DNA from: Curtobacterium sp. VKM Ac-1393
Lineage (GTDB): Bacteria > Actinomycetota > Actinomycetes > Actinomycetales > Microbacteriaceae
Assembly: GCF_015350995.1 (NCBI RefSeq)
Contig: NZ_JADKRW010000003.1
Coordinates: 186,001-250,000 of the forward strand
DNA length: 64,000 nt
Direction: 5' to 3'
Part shown: in pieces, positions 1 to 7,510 of the stretch
Layout: each line of letters begins with the position of its first letter
Position numbering within the stretch: the first letter of the stretch is position 1
Notes under the pieces: generated by a model
The model's input: the letters and a program-made list of their open reading frames with translations, nothing else
Told to the model about the DNA's origin: nothing
Database searches by the model: none
Program-made: the position numbers and the translations under genes

Positions 1-49
1 GCCACTGATGAGCGCGATCGTCGCCATGGTCTCGACGCTACCGGGCAGC

Positions 50-92
50 GGACGGGAGGCCCGTGGCGGACACGGCCACGCGCCTCCCGGCC
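50..92. repeat. Degenerate copy of the dispersed GGACGGGAGGC palindrome
   Basis: GGACGGGAGGC followed by an imperfect stem (CGTGGC / GCCACG) and GCGCCTCCCGG. This is a diverged copy of the palindrome found near-perfectly at 7420-7460, 40809-40850 and 49628-49669. It lies just past the 3' end of the mannitol dehydrogenase gene, so it could also terminate that transcript. Confidence 0.6.
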
Positions 93-124
93 GCCATCGG
101 CTCACGCGCAGGGCACGACTCGCG

Positions 125-1606
125 TCAGGAACGCGACAAGCGTTCGACCGTGGCGTGGGCGCCGTCGGCGATGAGCCCGTCGAGGGCGTCGCGGTACGCG
201 GCGACGAACCGTTCGTCGTCGATCAGGTCGCCGAAGACCTGCCGGTTCGCGATGAAGGCGAGCCGGTCGTCGCGCTGGGTCAGGGCGATGCGGTGCAGCG
301 ACTCGGCCAGGCGGTCGACGATCTCGATCGGCTCACCGGACTCGTCCGTGCCCTCGTCGTACCGCGCCCACGACGCGACGATGCCAGCGGACAGCGTGAC
401 GGGCCGGCCGGCGGCGAGGTTGTCGCGGACCACGGGCAGCAGCCACTTCGGGATCCGGTCGCTCGACTCGGCGCACAGCCGGGCCAGGGTGTCGCGGACC
501 TCGGGGTTCTGGAAGCGCTCGATGAGGGTGGACTTGTAGTCCTCGAGGTCGATGCCGGGCACGGGGTGCAGGGTCGGCGAGCCCTCTTCGTCCATGTAGC
601 GGCGCAGGAACGCGGCGATCGTCGGGTCCTGCGTGGCCTCGTGCGCGTAGCGGTACCCGGACAGGTACCCGAAGTAGCACAGGCCCTGGTGCGAGGCGTT
701 GAGCAGCCGGAGCTTCATCAGCTCGTACGGCTCGACGTCCTCGACGAGCTGCACGTCGGCGTCCTGGTACGGCGGGCGCCCGGCGGGGTGGTCGTCCTCG
801 AGGACCCACTGGAAGAACGGTTCGGCGACGACGGGCCAGGCGTCCTCGATGCCGAGCTCGTCGCGGACCCAGGCGCGGTCCTCGTCGGCGGTGACCGGGG
901 TGATGCGGTCGACCATCGAGTTCGGGAACGACACGTGCTCGTCCAACCAGTCGGCGAACGCCGGGTCCTGCAGGCGGGCGTAGGCGGTGAACATCTCGCG
1001 GGCGACGTGGCCGTTGCCCTGGATGTTGTCGCACGACATCACGGTGAAGGGCTGCTGGCCGCGGTCGCGACGACGACGGAGGGCTTCGACGACGAGGCCG
1101 AACACGGTGCGGGGCGGTCCGTCGCCGCGCAGGTCGGCCGCGACGCCGGGCTCGTCGGCGACGAACTCGCCGGTGACGTGGTCGAAGTTGTAGCCGCCCT
1201 CGGTGATGGTCAGGCTGACGATCTTGGTGTCGGGATGCGCCATCTTCTCGACGACGGCGTCGGGGTCGTCGACCGCGAGCAGGTAGTCGACGATGCTGCC
1301 GACGACCCGGGACTCACGGGTGCCGTCCGGGTGCTTGAGGACGAGCGTGTAGAGCCCGCCCTGCTCGGCCATCGCGGTGGCCATCCGGCGGTCCTGCTCG
1401 AGGACGCCGACGCCGCAGATGCCGTACTCGCGGGCCTCACCCCGCTGCAGGAGCCGGTCGATCACCATCGCCTGGTGCGCGCGGTGGAAGCCGCCGACGC
1501 CGAAGTGCACGATGCCGGCGGTGATCCCGTCGCGGTCGTAGGTCGGGACGGCGACGCCGCTCGCGGCGATCTCGGCGAGGGTCTCCGGGGACAGGCGGAC
1601 GGGCAT
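125..1606 (-). CDS. Mannitol 2-dehydrogenase / long-chain polyol dehydrogenase
   Basis: A 493-residue NAD(P)-dependent polyol dehydrogenase of the mannitol dehydrogenase family. It probably oxidises D-mannitol to D-fructose, or a related hexuronate or polyol, in the cytoplasm. The N-terminal Rossmann region contains IVHFGVGGFHRAHQA. The C-terminal domain has FPNSMVDRITPVT and the catalytic signature KLRLLNASHQ, where the family uses Lys, Asn and His. I chose the internal ATG at 1606 over an upstream in-frame ATG because AAGGAG lies just before it. The TetR/MMPL pair is divergent. Fructuronate or tagaturonate reductase is the main alternative, because substrate cannot be read from these motifs. 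Confidence 0.85.
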   Translation of the reverse strand: MPVRLSPETLAEIAASGVAVPTYDRDGITAGIVHFGVGGFHRAHQAMVIDRLLQRGEAREYGICGVGVLEQDRRMATAMAEQGGLYTLVLKHPDGTRESRVVGSIVDYLLAVDDPDAVVEKMAHPDTKIVSLTITEGGYNFDHVTGEFVADEPGVAADLRGDGPPRTVFGLVVEALRRRRDRGQQPFTVMSCDNIQGNGHVAREMFTAYARLQDPAFADWLDEHVSFPNSMVDRITPVTADEDRAWVRDELGIEDAWPVVAEPFFQWVLEDDHPAGRPPYQDADVQLVEDVEPYELMKLRLLNASHQGLCYFGYLSGYRYAHEATQDPTIAAFLRRYMDEEGSPTLHPVPGIDLEDYKSTLIERFQNPEVRDTLARLCAESSDRIPKWLLPVVRDNLAAGRPVTLSAGIVASWARYDEGTDESGEPIEIVDRLAESLHRIALTQRDDRLAFIANRQVFGDLIDDERFVAAYRDALDGLIADGAHATVERLSRS

Positions 1607-1712
1607 CGAGTACTCCTTCGTACGGCGGTCGTGCTGGCGGCAGTGCTGGGCCCAGTCAACCACGGGCACATCTGTTCAGAACCGTGTTTCCACTGCGGGG
1701 TACGAACCTGAG

Positions 1713-1751
1713 GATGCACTCGTAGTCGTTGCACCGAGTGCATCGATGCAC
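1713..1751. promoter_or_regulatory. Probable TetR operator between mannitol dehydrogenase and tetR
   Basis: GATGCACTCG (1713-1722) is inverted at 1735-1744 as CGAGTGCATC. It overlaps a perfect 14-base palindrome GTGCATCGATGCAC (1738-1751). Clustered TGCAC/GTGCA half-sites next to a TetR gene are typical of autoregulation. The palindrome covers the first possible ATG of tetR, which favours the later GTG start. Confidence 0.6.
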
Positions 1752-1766
1752 CTAGTGTTCTCGTTC

Positions 1767-2405
1767 GTGACCCTCACGACCGACCGCCGCGCCGCCCTCA
1801 AGGCGAAGCACCGTGCGGCGATCCTGCAGGCCGCTCGTGACCTGATCGACGAACGCGGCGGCCGCGAGTTCAGCGTCGACGACCTGGCAGCTCGGGCCGA
1901 CATCGCCCGGCGCACGGTCTTCAACCACTTCGCCTCGCTCGACGAGGTCCTGCTGGCCGTGTGCGAGCAGGAACTGTCCGTGATCATCGACCGGTTCCTC
2001 GCCGACATGGCACGCACCCCGGTCGGCGACGGTAGCCGCGCCTCGATGTTCGACGAGCTCGAGTCAGCAGCACGCGGTGCCGACCTGGCGTCGGCGATCT
2101 CGAGCATGTACCGGATCCTCGGCGACCCTGGCAAGGACGACCCGAAGGCAGCGGTCCTCACGCAGACGGCGTTCTCACGGGTCACCGAGCGACTCCGCGA
2201 CGAGGTCGCACGCCGCTACCCGGCCGCCGACCCCCTCGACGCCGCCCTGCTCGTCGAGTCGCTGATGAGCGGCATCGTCGTGATCGCGGAACACTGGCTG
2301 ACCACCGACGGCCCCGCGATCGACGACCGCTCCGTCGCGGCCTGGGACGCCCTGCTCGCACGACTCGTGCACAGCGTCCGCAGCGGCTACATGCCCACCG
2401 ACTGA
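1767..2405 (+). CDS. TetR/AcrR family repressor, likely of the MMPL exporter
   Basis: A TetR-family regulator with an N-terminal helix-turn-helix (FSVDDLAARADIARRTVFNHF) and a ligand-binding C-terminal half rich in helices. It is followed 75 bp later on the same strand by an MMPL transporter, the usual arrangement of a self-regulated efflux unit. Two starts are possible: ATG 1746 and GTG 1767. I prefer GTG 1767 (212 residues) because the palindromic operator at 1738-1751 overlaps the ATG. No clear Shine-Dalgarno precedes either. The inducing ligand cannot be read from the sequence. Confidence 0.85.
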   Translation: MTLTTDRRAALKAKHRAAILQAARDLIDERGGREFSVDDLAARADIARRTVFNHFASLDEVLLAVCEQELSVIIDRFLADMARTPVGDGSRASMFDELESAARGADLASAISSMYRILGDPGKDDPKAAVLTQTAFSRVTERLRDEVARRYPAADPLDAALLVESLMSGIVVIAEHWLTTDGPAIDDRSVAAWDALLARLVHSVRSGYMPTD

Positions 2406-2480
2406 CACTTCCCTCCCCAGGGGTCCACCGGCGCACCCCGCACCACACAGCACCTGCAACGAAAGGAACGGGGCAACCGC

Positions 2481-5138
2481 ATGGCCGGTCTCCTCTACCG
2501 TCTCGGACGGTTCTCCGCACGACGCCACTGGCTCGTGATCATCACCTGGGTGGTGATCATGGCCGTCGCCGGCGTCACCTACACCCTGTTCGCCGGGACG
2601 ATCTCGTCCGCGATCTCCATCCCGAACACCAAGACCAGTCAGGTGCAGGACGAGCTCGCCGACAAGTTCCCGTCCGCGAACGGCGGCAACGGCACCATCG
2701 TCTTCGAGACGAAGGACGGCAAGGCGTTCTCGTCCTCGCAGCAGTCCGAGATCGGCGACTTCCTGACCAGCCTCGAGAAGCTCGACGGCGTCAAGGGCAC
2801 GACGAGCGGCTTCGACACCCAGGACCAGCTCGACGAGCAGCGCCAGAAGATCGTCGACGGTCGCAAGGAGATCAGCGACGGCCGCGCGAAGCTCGAGACC
2901 GGCCAGGACCAGCTCGACGCCCAGAAGGCGCAGCTGACCTCCGGCAAGCAGCAGATCGAGGACGCGCAGGACCAGCTCGACGCGAAGAAGGCCCAGGCCG
3001 AGGCCGCCGGCGCAGCGCTCCCCGCAGCGCAGGCACAGGCCGCAGCGGCGCAGCTCCAGCAGGCCCAGGCGCAGATCAAAGCGCAGCAGGCCCAGCTCGA
3101 CGCCGGCGAGCAGCAGATCGCCGACGCGCAGAAGACGATCGACACGAACTCGAAGAAGCTCGACGACAGCGCCGAGGAGCTGGAGCAGGGCTCGAAGCTC
3201 CTCGACCTGTCGAAGGACGTCCGCTTCGTGTCGTCGAACGGCAGCGCCGCCATCGGCACCGTCCAGTTCACGAAGTCGACCTACGAGGTCCCCGCCGACA
3301 CGAAGACCACCATCGCGGACGACGCTGACTCGGCCGACATCAGCGGCGTGAACGTCTACGTGTCGAACGACATCGCGCAGGGCGTGCCGTCGATCCTCGG
3401 CCCGGGTGAGATCGTCGGCGTGATCATCGCAGCGCTCGTGCTCTTCCTGATGCTCCGGACGATCATCGGCGCCGCGATCCCGCTCGTCAGCGCCGTGCTC
3501 GGCGTGGGCGTGGCCTCGCTCGCCTCGCTGTCGTTCTCCGGCCTGGTCGAGTTCATCTCGGTCACGCCCGTGCTGGGGGTGATGCTGGGCCTGGCGGTCG
3601 GCATCGATTACTCGCTGTTCATCCTGAACCGGCACCGCACGCAGCTGAAGCAGGGCATGCAGGTGCACGAGTCGATCGGGCTGGCGAACGGTACCTCCGG
3701 CAACGCCGTGGTCTTCGCGGGTGCGACCGTCATCGTCGCGCTGCTCGCGCTGAACATCACCGGCATCCCGTTCCTCGGGCTCATGGGCACCGTCGGTGCG
3801 GTCGCGGTGCTCTTCGCGATCCTCATCGCCACCTCGTTCACGCCGGCACTGCTGTCCGTCATCGGCATGCGGATCCTGCGGAAGAAGGAGCGCACGACGA
3901 TCGGCAACACCGGCTCGACCCGGGTGCCGAACAAGCCGATGAAGACCTGGCGCGCGATCGTCACGCTCGTCGCCGGTGTCGCCGTGCTCGGTGTCATCGC
4001 GCTCCCCGCGACGCAGATGCGCCTCGGCCTGCCGAGCGGTTCGTCCGAGGCGGTGGACTCGAGCCAGTACAAGGCCTACAAGACGCTCGAGAAGGAGTTC
4101 GGCGCCGGCCAGAACGGCCCGCTGCTCGTCGTCGCGACGCTGCCGGAGTCGATCAGCAAGTCCGACGTCACCGCGACCGAGGTCACCATCGGCGAGGCCC
4201 TGGCGAAGAACGACGACGTCAAGGCCGTGCTGCCGATCGGTACCTCGTCGGCCCGCGACATCATCGCGTTCCAGGTGAAGCCCGGCGGCGGTCCGGACAG
4301 CGTCTCCACCGAGAACCTCGTGAAGGACCTGCGCGAGCAGACGGTCACGACCGACGACGGCAAGGTCACACTCGGCGTCGCCGGCAACGCGTCCGCCAAC
4401 ATCGACGTCTCCGAGAAGCTGTCGAACGTGCTGCCGCTCTACCTCGTGGTGGTCGTCGGCCTGTCGCTCATCATCCTGATCATCGTGTTCCGGTCCTTCC
4501 TGGTGCCGATCACGGCGACGGCGGGCTTCATCCTGTCGGTGATGGCGTCCTTCGGTGGGCTGACCGCGATCTACCAGTGGGGCTGGCTCGGCTCCGTGTT
4601 CGGCGTGCACGACCCGGCGCCGATCCTGAGCTTCCTGCCCATCATCGAGATCGGCATCCTGTTCGGCCTGGCGATGGACTACCAGCTGTTCCTGGTGTCC
4701 GGCATGCGTGAGGCCTACGCGCACGGCGCCTCGGCGAAGGTCGCGGTCCAGCGCGGGCTGCACGCCGGTCGCGCGGTGGTCACGGCAGCGGCGATCATCA
4801 TGATCTCGGTGTTCGCGGGCTTCATCTTCTCGGACTCCTCCACCATCAAGCCGATCGGCTTCGGGCTGGCGTTCGGTGTGCTCATCGACGCGTTCGTCGT
4901 CCGCATGCTGCTGATCCCGGCCGCGATGCACCTGCTCGGCCAGAGCGCGTGGTGGTTCCCGAAGTGGCTCGACCGGATCGTGCCGGACGTCGACGTCGAG
5001 GGCGCCAAGCTCGAGCGGTCGCACCCGACCTCCGGTCAGCCCGGGCACGAGGACACCCGCACGGGGTCGCACGCGCTCCCCGTGGCGCCGGACGCAGGCG
5101 CGCACGACTCGGGGCACCCGCCCGCGCACCGCGCGTAG
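2481..5138 (+). CDS. MMPL/RND-superfamily membrane transporter with periplasmic-side coiled coil
   Basis: An 885-residue MMPL-type exporter of lipids or hydrophobic drugs. A first membrane helix near residues 15-35 precedes an external domain. Two blocks of helices follow, each with the family acidic signature: GIDYSLFILNRHR near residue 373 and AMDYQLFLVSGMREA near 731. The first external loop holds a long Gln/Ala/Lys-rich heptad segment (about residues 105-240, repeated QLDAQKAQL-like units) predicted to be coiled coil. AAAGGAAC lies upstream of the ATG. The tail is hydrophilic and His/Asp-rich. It is probably controlled by the preceding TetR. The substrate is unknown. Confidence 0.88.
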   Translation: MAGLLYRLGRFSARRHWLVIITWVVIMAVAGVTYTLFAGTISSAISIPNTKTSQVQDELADKFPSANGGNGTIVFETKDGKAFSSSQQSEIGDFLTSLEKLDGVKGTTSGFDTQDQLDEQRQKIVDGRKEISDGRAKLETGQDQLDAQKAQLTSGKQQIEDAQDQLDAKKAQAEAAGAALPAAQAQAAAAQLQQAQAQIKAQQAQLDAGEQQIADAQKTIDTNSKKLDDSAEELEQGSKLLDLSKDVRFVSSNGSAAIGTVQFTKSTYEVPADTKTTIADDADSADISGVNVYVSNDIAQGVPSILGPGEIVGVIIAALVLFLMLRTIIGAAIPLVSAVLGVGVASLASLSFSGLVEFISVTPVLGVMLGLAVGIDYSLFILNRHRTQLKQGMQVHESIGLANGTSGNAVVFAGATVIVALLALNITGIPFLGLMGTVGAVAVLFAILIATSFTPALLSVIGMRILRKKERTTIGNTGSTRVPNKPMKTWRAIVTLVAGVAVLGVIALPATQMRLGLPSGSSEAVDSSQYKAYKTLEKEFGAGQNGPLLVVATLPESISKSDVTATEVTIGEALAKNDDVKAVLPIGTSSARDIIAFQVKPGGGPDSVSTENLVKDLREQTVTTDDGKVTLGVAGNASANIDVSEKLSNVLPLYLVVVVGLSLIILIIVFRSFLVPITATAGFILSVMASFGGLTAIYQWGWLGSVFGVHDPAPILSFLPIIEIGILFGLAMDYQLFLVSGMREAYAHGASAKVAVQRGLHAGRAVVTAAAIIMISVFAGFIFSDSSTIKPIGFGLAFGVLIDAFVVRMLLIPAAMHLLGQSAWWFPKWLDRIVPDVDVEGAKLERSHPTSGQPGHEDTRTGSHALPVAPDAGAHDSGHPPAHRA

Positions 5139-5154
5139 TCGACGTCCCCAGCCT

Positions 5155-5196
5155 GGAGGCCCGGGGCCGGTCCACGAGACTGGCACCGGGCCTCCC
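5155..5196. terminator. Terminator-like hairpin after the MMPL gene (related to the dispersed palindrome)
   Basis: A 10-bp perfect stem GGAGGCCCGG (5155-5164) / CCGGGCCTCC (5186-5195) lies 17 bases past the MMPL stop. The outer GGAGGC/GCCTCC arms match the dispersed palindrome family. There is no clear T-run on the plus strand. Confidence 0.5.
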
Positions 5197-5242
5197 GTGC
5201 GTGCGCCCACCGCGCGCGGCCGACGCCGACCCGCGACCCGGA

Positions 5243-5355
5243 GCGACATCCTCGATGTCGTACGACGTCGAGGACGTCGCAAGCCCGCGCCTGCAACTGT
5301 TGCGGCCGCGCCAGTGCGACAAGGTCGATGTCGCACGACGTCGAACTTGTCGCAC
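5243..5355. repeat. Two related large palindromes upstream of marR
   Basis: Palindrome 1 spans 5243-5280 (arms GCGACATCCTCGATGTCG and its near-complement). Palindrome 2 spans 5314-5355 (outer arms GTGCGACAAG / CTTGTCGCAC). The two share 19 of 20 central bases (TCGATGTCGTACGACGTCGA against TCGATGTCGCACGACGTCGA) but differ in their outer arms. They fill most of the 291-base gap between MMPL and marR, and I see no gene in that gap. They may be operators or members of a mobile palindromic repeat. Confidence 0.6.
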
Positions 5356-5417
5356 CGACCCACGCACACCGACCCGCGCCACCCACAGGAACCCGGGAAC
5401 ACTTCGTGCGCGAACGG

Positions 5418-5429
5418 TATCGTGGGCGC
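5418..5429 (+). promoter_or_regulatory. Candidate leaderless -10 element of marR
   Basis: TATCGT (5418-5423) fits the actinobacterial TANNNT -10 element and is followed by six bases and then the ATG at 5430. Transcription would begin at or next to the start codon. No Shine-Dalgarno is present. Confidence 0.45.
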
Positions 5430-5870
5430 ATGACCGCCGCACCGGACCCGCTCGCCCTCGACCGGCAGCTCTGCTTCGCCCTCGCGGCCACGAGCCGGAG
5501 CGTCATCGGGCTCTACCGCGACCTGCTCGAACCGATGGGGCTGACGCACCCGCAGTACCTCGTGATGCTCGCGCTCTGGGAGCAGGACCCCCGGTCGGTG
5601 CGCGAGATCGCCGGTGAGCTCCGACTCGACTCGGCGACCCTGAGCCCACTGCTCAAGCGCCTCGAGGCCTCGGGCTACGTCCGCCGGACCCGCAGCGCCG
5701 CCGACGAACGACAGCTCGAGGTCTCGCTGACCACGGCCGGGCGAGCACTCCGCGACCGAGCTCGATCCGTCCCGCTGGCGGTCGCGGACCGGCTCGGATG
5801 GCCCCTGGAGCGACTCGAAGCCCTCAAGGACGACCTGACCGAGCTGCTGGAACGCGTCGACCAGGTGTAA
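5430..5870 (+). CDS. MarR family regulator, OhrR-like
   Basis: A 146-residue MarR winged-helix repressor. The N-terminus DRQLCFALAATSRSVIGLYR places a cysteine where OhrR proteins have their peroxide-sensing Cys. The wing and recognition helix follow (REIAGELRLDSATLSPLLKRLEASGYVRRTRSAADERQ, written here as one known block from residues 61 to about 98). OhrR proteins derepress organic hydroperoxide reductases, but no ohr gene is adjacent. Downstream are a small zinc-ribbon gene and an Old Yellow Enzyme, a plausible redox-stress target. I used the ATG at 5430 because a TANNNT -10 sits six bases upstream. The peroxide role is an inference from this one cysteine. Confidence 0.82.
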   Translation: MTAAPDPLALDRQLCFALAATSRSVIGLYRDLLEPMGLTHPQYLVMLALWEQDPRSVREIAGELRLDSATLSPLLKRLEASGYVRRTRSAADERQLEVSLTTAGRALRDRARSVPLAVADRLGWPLERLEALKDDLTELLERVDQV

Positions 5871-5894
5871 TCCCGGGCCGATGGTGCCATAATG

Positions 5895-5908
5895 GTTCGT
5901 GCACGAAC
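5895..5908. promoter_or_regulatory. Perfect palindrome GTTCGTGCACGAAC, candidate operator
   Basis: A 14-base perfect palindrome directly after a CATAAT -10-like hexamer (5888-5893) and just upstream of the zinc-ribbon gene and the flavin oxidoreductase. The position suits a repressor site, with the adjacent OhrR-like MarR as the obvious candidate (inference). Confidence 0.45.
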
Positions 5909-5921
5909 GAAAGGATGCACC

Positions 5922-6134
5922 GTGGGTCGCTTCGGCAAGTGGTACGAACGGTGGAACACGACGCTCATCAACAAGATGGGCCCGTCGCAGATCGGCGCCG
6001 GACGCCCCGAGGGCATCGACGACCGCACGATCGACCGGGGGTGCCCGATCTGCGGCAAGCCCCTCTCGCAGCACCAGGTGATCCGACCCGAGGGCCAGGT
6101 CCGCTCGTCGACGCTGGTGTGCCCGCGCGACTGA
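5922..6134 (+). CDS. Small conserved-looking protein with a C-terminal zinc-ribbon-like CxxC pair
   Basis: A 70-residue protein that opens VGRFGKWYERWNTTLINKMG and ends with a CPICG knuckle and a second Cys-Pro (LVCPRD). The CxxC-N-CP spacing suggests one half or all of a small zinc ribbon. GTG 5922 is chosen because GAAAGGA lies six bases upstream; an ATG at 5892 would lie on the palindromic operator. Codon use matches the neighbours. The gene lies between marR and the flavin oxidoreductase on the same strand, probably as an operon. I do not recognise a named family and assign no function. Confidence 0.7.
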   Translation: MGRFGKWYERWNTTLINKMGPSQIGAGRPEGIDDRTIDRGCPICGKPLSQHQVIRPEGQVRSSTLVCPRD

Positions 6135-6175
6135 CCGAGGGAATTGCACGGGGCAACACGACGTTGCACCCCCTC

Positions 6176-7264
6176 GTGAAGCTCTTCGAACCCACCTCCT
6201 TCGGCGCCCTGCGCCTGTCGAACCGCGTCGTCATGGCCCCGCTCACGCGCACCCGCGCCGGCGAGCACGGCATCCCGAACGACCTGCTCGTCGAGCACTA
6301 CCGCCAGCGCGCGGGTCTCGGCATGATCATCACCGAGGGCACCTGGCCCGTGCAGGAAGGCCGCTCCTACCCCGGGCAGCCCGGCATCGAGACCGACGAG
6401 CAGATCGCCGGCTGGCGCCGCGTCGCCGACGCCGTGCACGCCGAGGGCGGCACCATCGTGATGCAGCTCATGCACGGTGGCCGGGTCTCGCACCCCGACA
6501 TCTCGCAGACGCCGCGCATCGTCGCCCCGAGCGCCATCGCCGCTCCCGGACAGACCCACACCGCGACCGGCAAGGCCGACATGCCCGTCCCGCACGAGCT
6601 GACCACCGCCGAGGTCCAGGACGCCGTGCAGGGCTTCGTCCAGGCCGCCCGCAACGCGATCGCCGCCGGCATCGACGGCGTCGAGGTCCACGGCGCCAAC
6701 GGCTACCTGGTGCACGAGTTCATGTCGCCGGTCTCGAACACCCGCACCGACCAGTACGGCGGCTCCCCGGAGAACCGTGCGCGCTTCGCGGTCGAGGTCA
6801 CGACCGCCGTCGCCGAGGCCGTCGGCGCCGACCGCACCGGCATCCGCCTGTCGCCCGAGCACGGGATCCAGGGCGTGCTCGAGGACGACGCGGCCGACGT
6901 CCACGCCACCTACACCGCCATCGCCGAGGGCCTCGCGCCGCTCGGCCTGGCCTTCATCGACGTCCTGCACGCCGAGCCGACCGGTGACCTCGTACAGCAC
7001 ATCCGCCGCACCGCGGGCGCCCCGTTCGTCGTCAACTCGGGCTTCTCGGCGCAGACCACCCGCGACGAGGCGATCGCGCTCGTCGACGCCGACCACGCCG
7101 ACGCCGTCGCCGCGGGCCGCCCGGCCATCGCGAACCCGGACCTCGCACACCGCTGGGAGCAGGACGCGGAGCTCAACGAGGCACGCCCGGAGCTGTTCTA
7201 CGGCGCGACCGCCGAGGGCTACACGGACTACCCGTCGCTGGCCGAGGTGCGCGCGACCGTCTAG
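6176..7264 (+). CDS. Old Yellow Enzyme family NADH:flavin oxidoreductase / alkene reductase
   Basis: A 362-residue FMN-dependent TIM-barrel ene-reductase that reduces activated C=C bonds with NAD(P)H. Signatures in order: FEPTSFGALRLSNRVVMAPLTR at the start of the barrel (residues 4-25), VMQLMHGGRVSHP, the substrate-binding DGVEVHGANGYLVHEF with His and Asn, and RTDQYGGSPENRARF, all diagnostic of this family. The GTG at 6176 matches the usual N-terminus; a TTG at 6164 is an alternative and neither has a strong ribosome site. It follows the zinc-ribbon gene by about 40 bases and is likely induced by electrophile or oxidant stress (inference). Confidence 0.9.
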   Translation: MKLFEPTSFGALRLSNRVVMAPLTRTRAGEHGIPNDLLVEHYRQRAGLGMIITEGTWPVQEGRSYPGQPGIETDEQIAGWRRVADAVHAEGGTIVMQLMHGGRVSHPDISQTPRIVAPSAIAAPGQTHTATGKADMPVPHELTTAEVQDAVQGFVQAARNAIAAGIDGVEVHGANGYLVHEFMSPVSNTRTDQYGGSPENRARFAVEVTTAVAEAVGADRTGIRLSPEHGIQGVLEDDAADVHATYTAIAEGLAPLGLAFIDVLHAEPTGDLVQHIRRTAGAPFVVNSGFSAQTTRDEAIALVDADHADAVAAGRPAIANPDLAHRWEQDAELNEARPELFYGATAEGYTDYPSLAEVRATV

Positions 7265-7281
7265 GGCCCACGAGGGTCCAA

Positions 7282-7388
7282 GACACCCCCGACCGCGTTC
7301 CGCCGAAGTTCCGCGACACCCCGCCCGGGTTCCGCCGAGGTTCCGATCGGCGCGCCGCGCGCGCGTGAGGTTCCGAGATCTCGGAACC
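7282..7388. repeat. GTTCCG tandem block ending in a 20-base perfect palindrome
   Basis: Two adjacent imperfect copies of a roughly 32-base unit both contain GTTCCGCCGARGTTCCG (starting at 7297 and 7329). They are followed by the perfect palindrome GGTTCCGAGATCTCGGAACC at 7369-7388. GTTCCG occurs five times at 11-, 21-, 11- and 30-base steps. The block lies between the flavin oxidoreductase and the acyltransferase. Regulatory array or noncoding repeat are both possible. Confidence 0.6.
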
Positions 7389-7419
7389 CCGCGGGACGGG
7401 GTGGGCGCGACCCACTGAC

Positions 7420-7460
7420 GGACGGGAGGCGCGGTGCGGGTCCGCACCGCGCCTCCCGTC
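7420..7460. repeat. Dispersed palindrome, copy A (near perfect)
   Basis: GGACGGGAGGCGCGGTGC is followed by a short loop and GCACCGCGCCTCCCGTC. Stem of 17-18 bp. Very similar copies lie at 40809-40850 and 49628-49669. It stands 50 bases before the leaderless acyltransferase promoter and after the oxidoreductase, so it may end that transcript. Confidence 0.85.
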
Positions 7461-7497
7461 TTCTCGCATCCCGCCGCAGGGCGTGACCTGCTTCTCG

Positions 7498-7510
7498 TAG
7501 GATCGTCGCA
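7498..7510 (+). promoter_or_regulatory. Candidate leaderless -10 element of the acyltransferase gene
   Basis: TAGGAT (7498-7503) is followed by seven bases and then the GTG start at 7511. The spacing fits a leaderless mRNA and there is no Shine-Dalgarno. Confidence 0.45.

Noticed and set aside
8..1711. 567-residue plus-strand ORF
   Set aside because: Mirror frame of mannitol dehydrogenase.
2175..6149. 1324-residue minus-strand ORF
   Set aside because: It runs antisense through TetR, MMPL and MarR and is a shadow created by high GC; the real genes carry clear domains.
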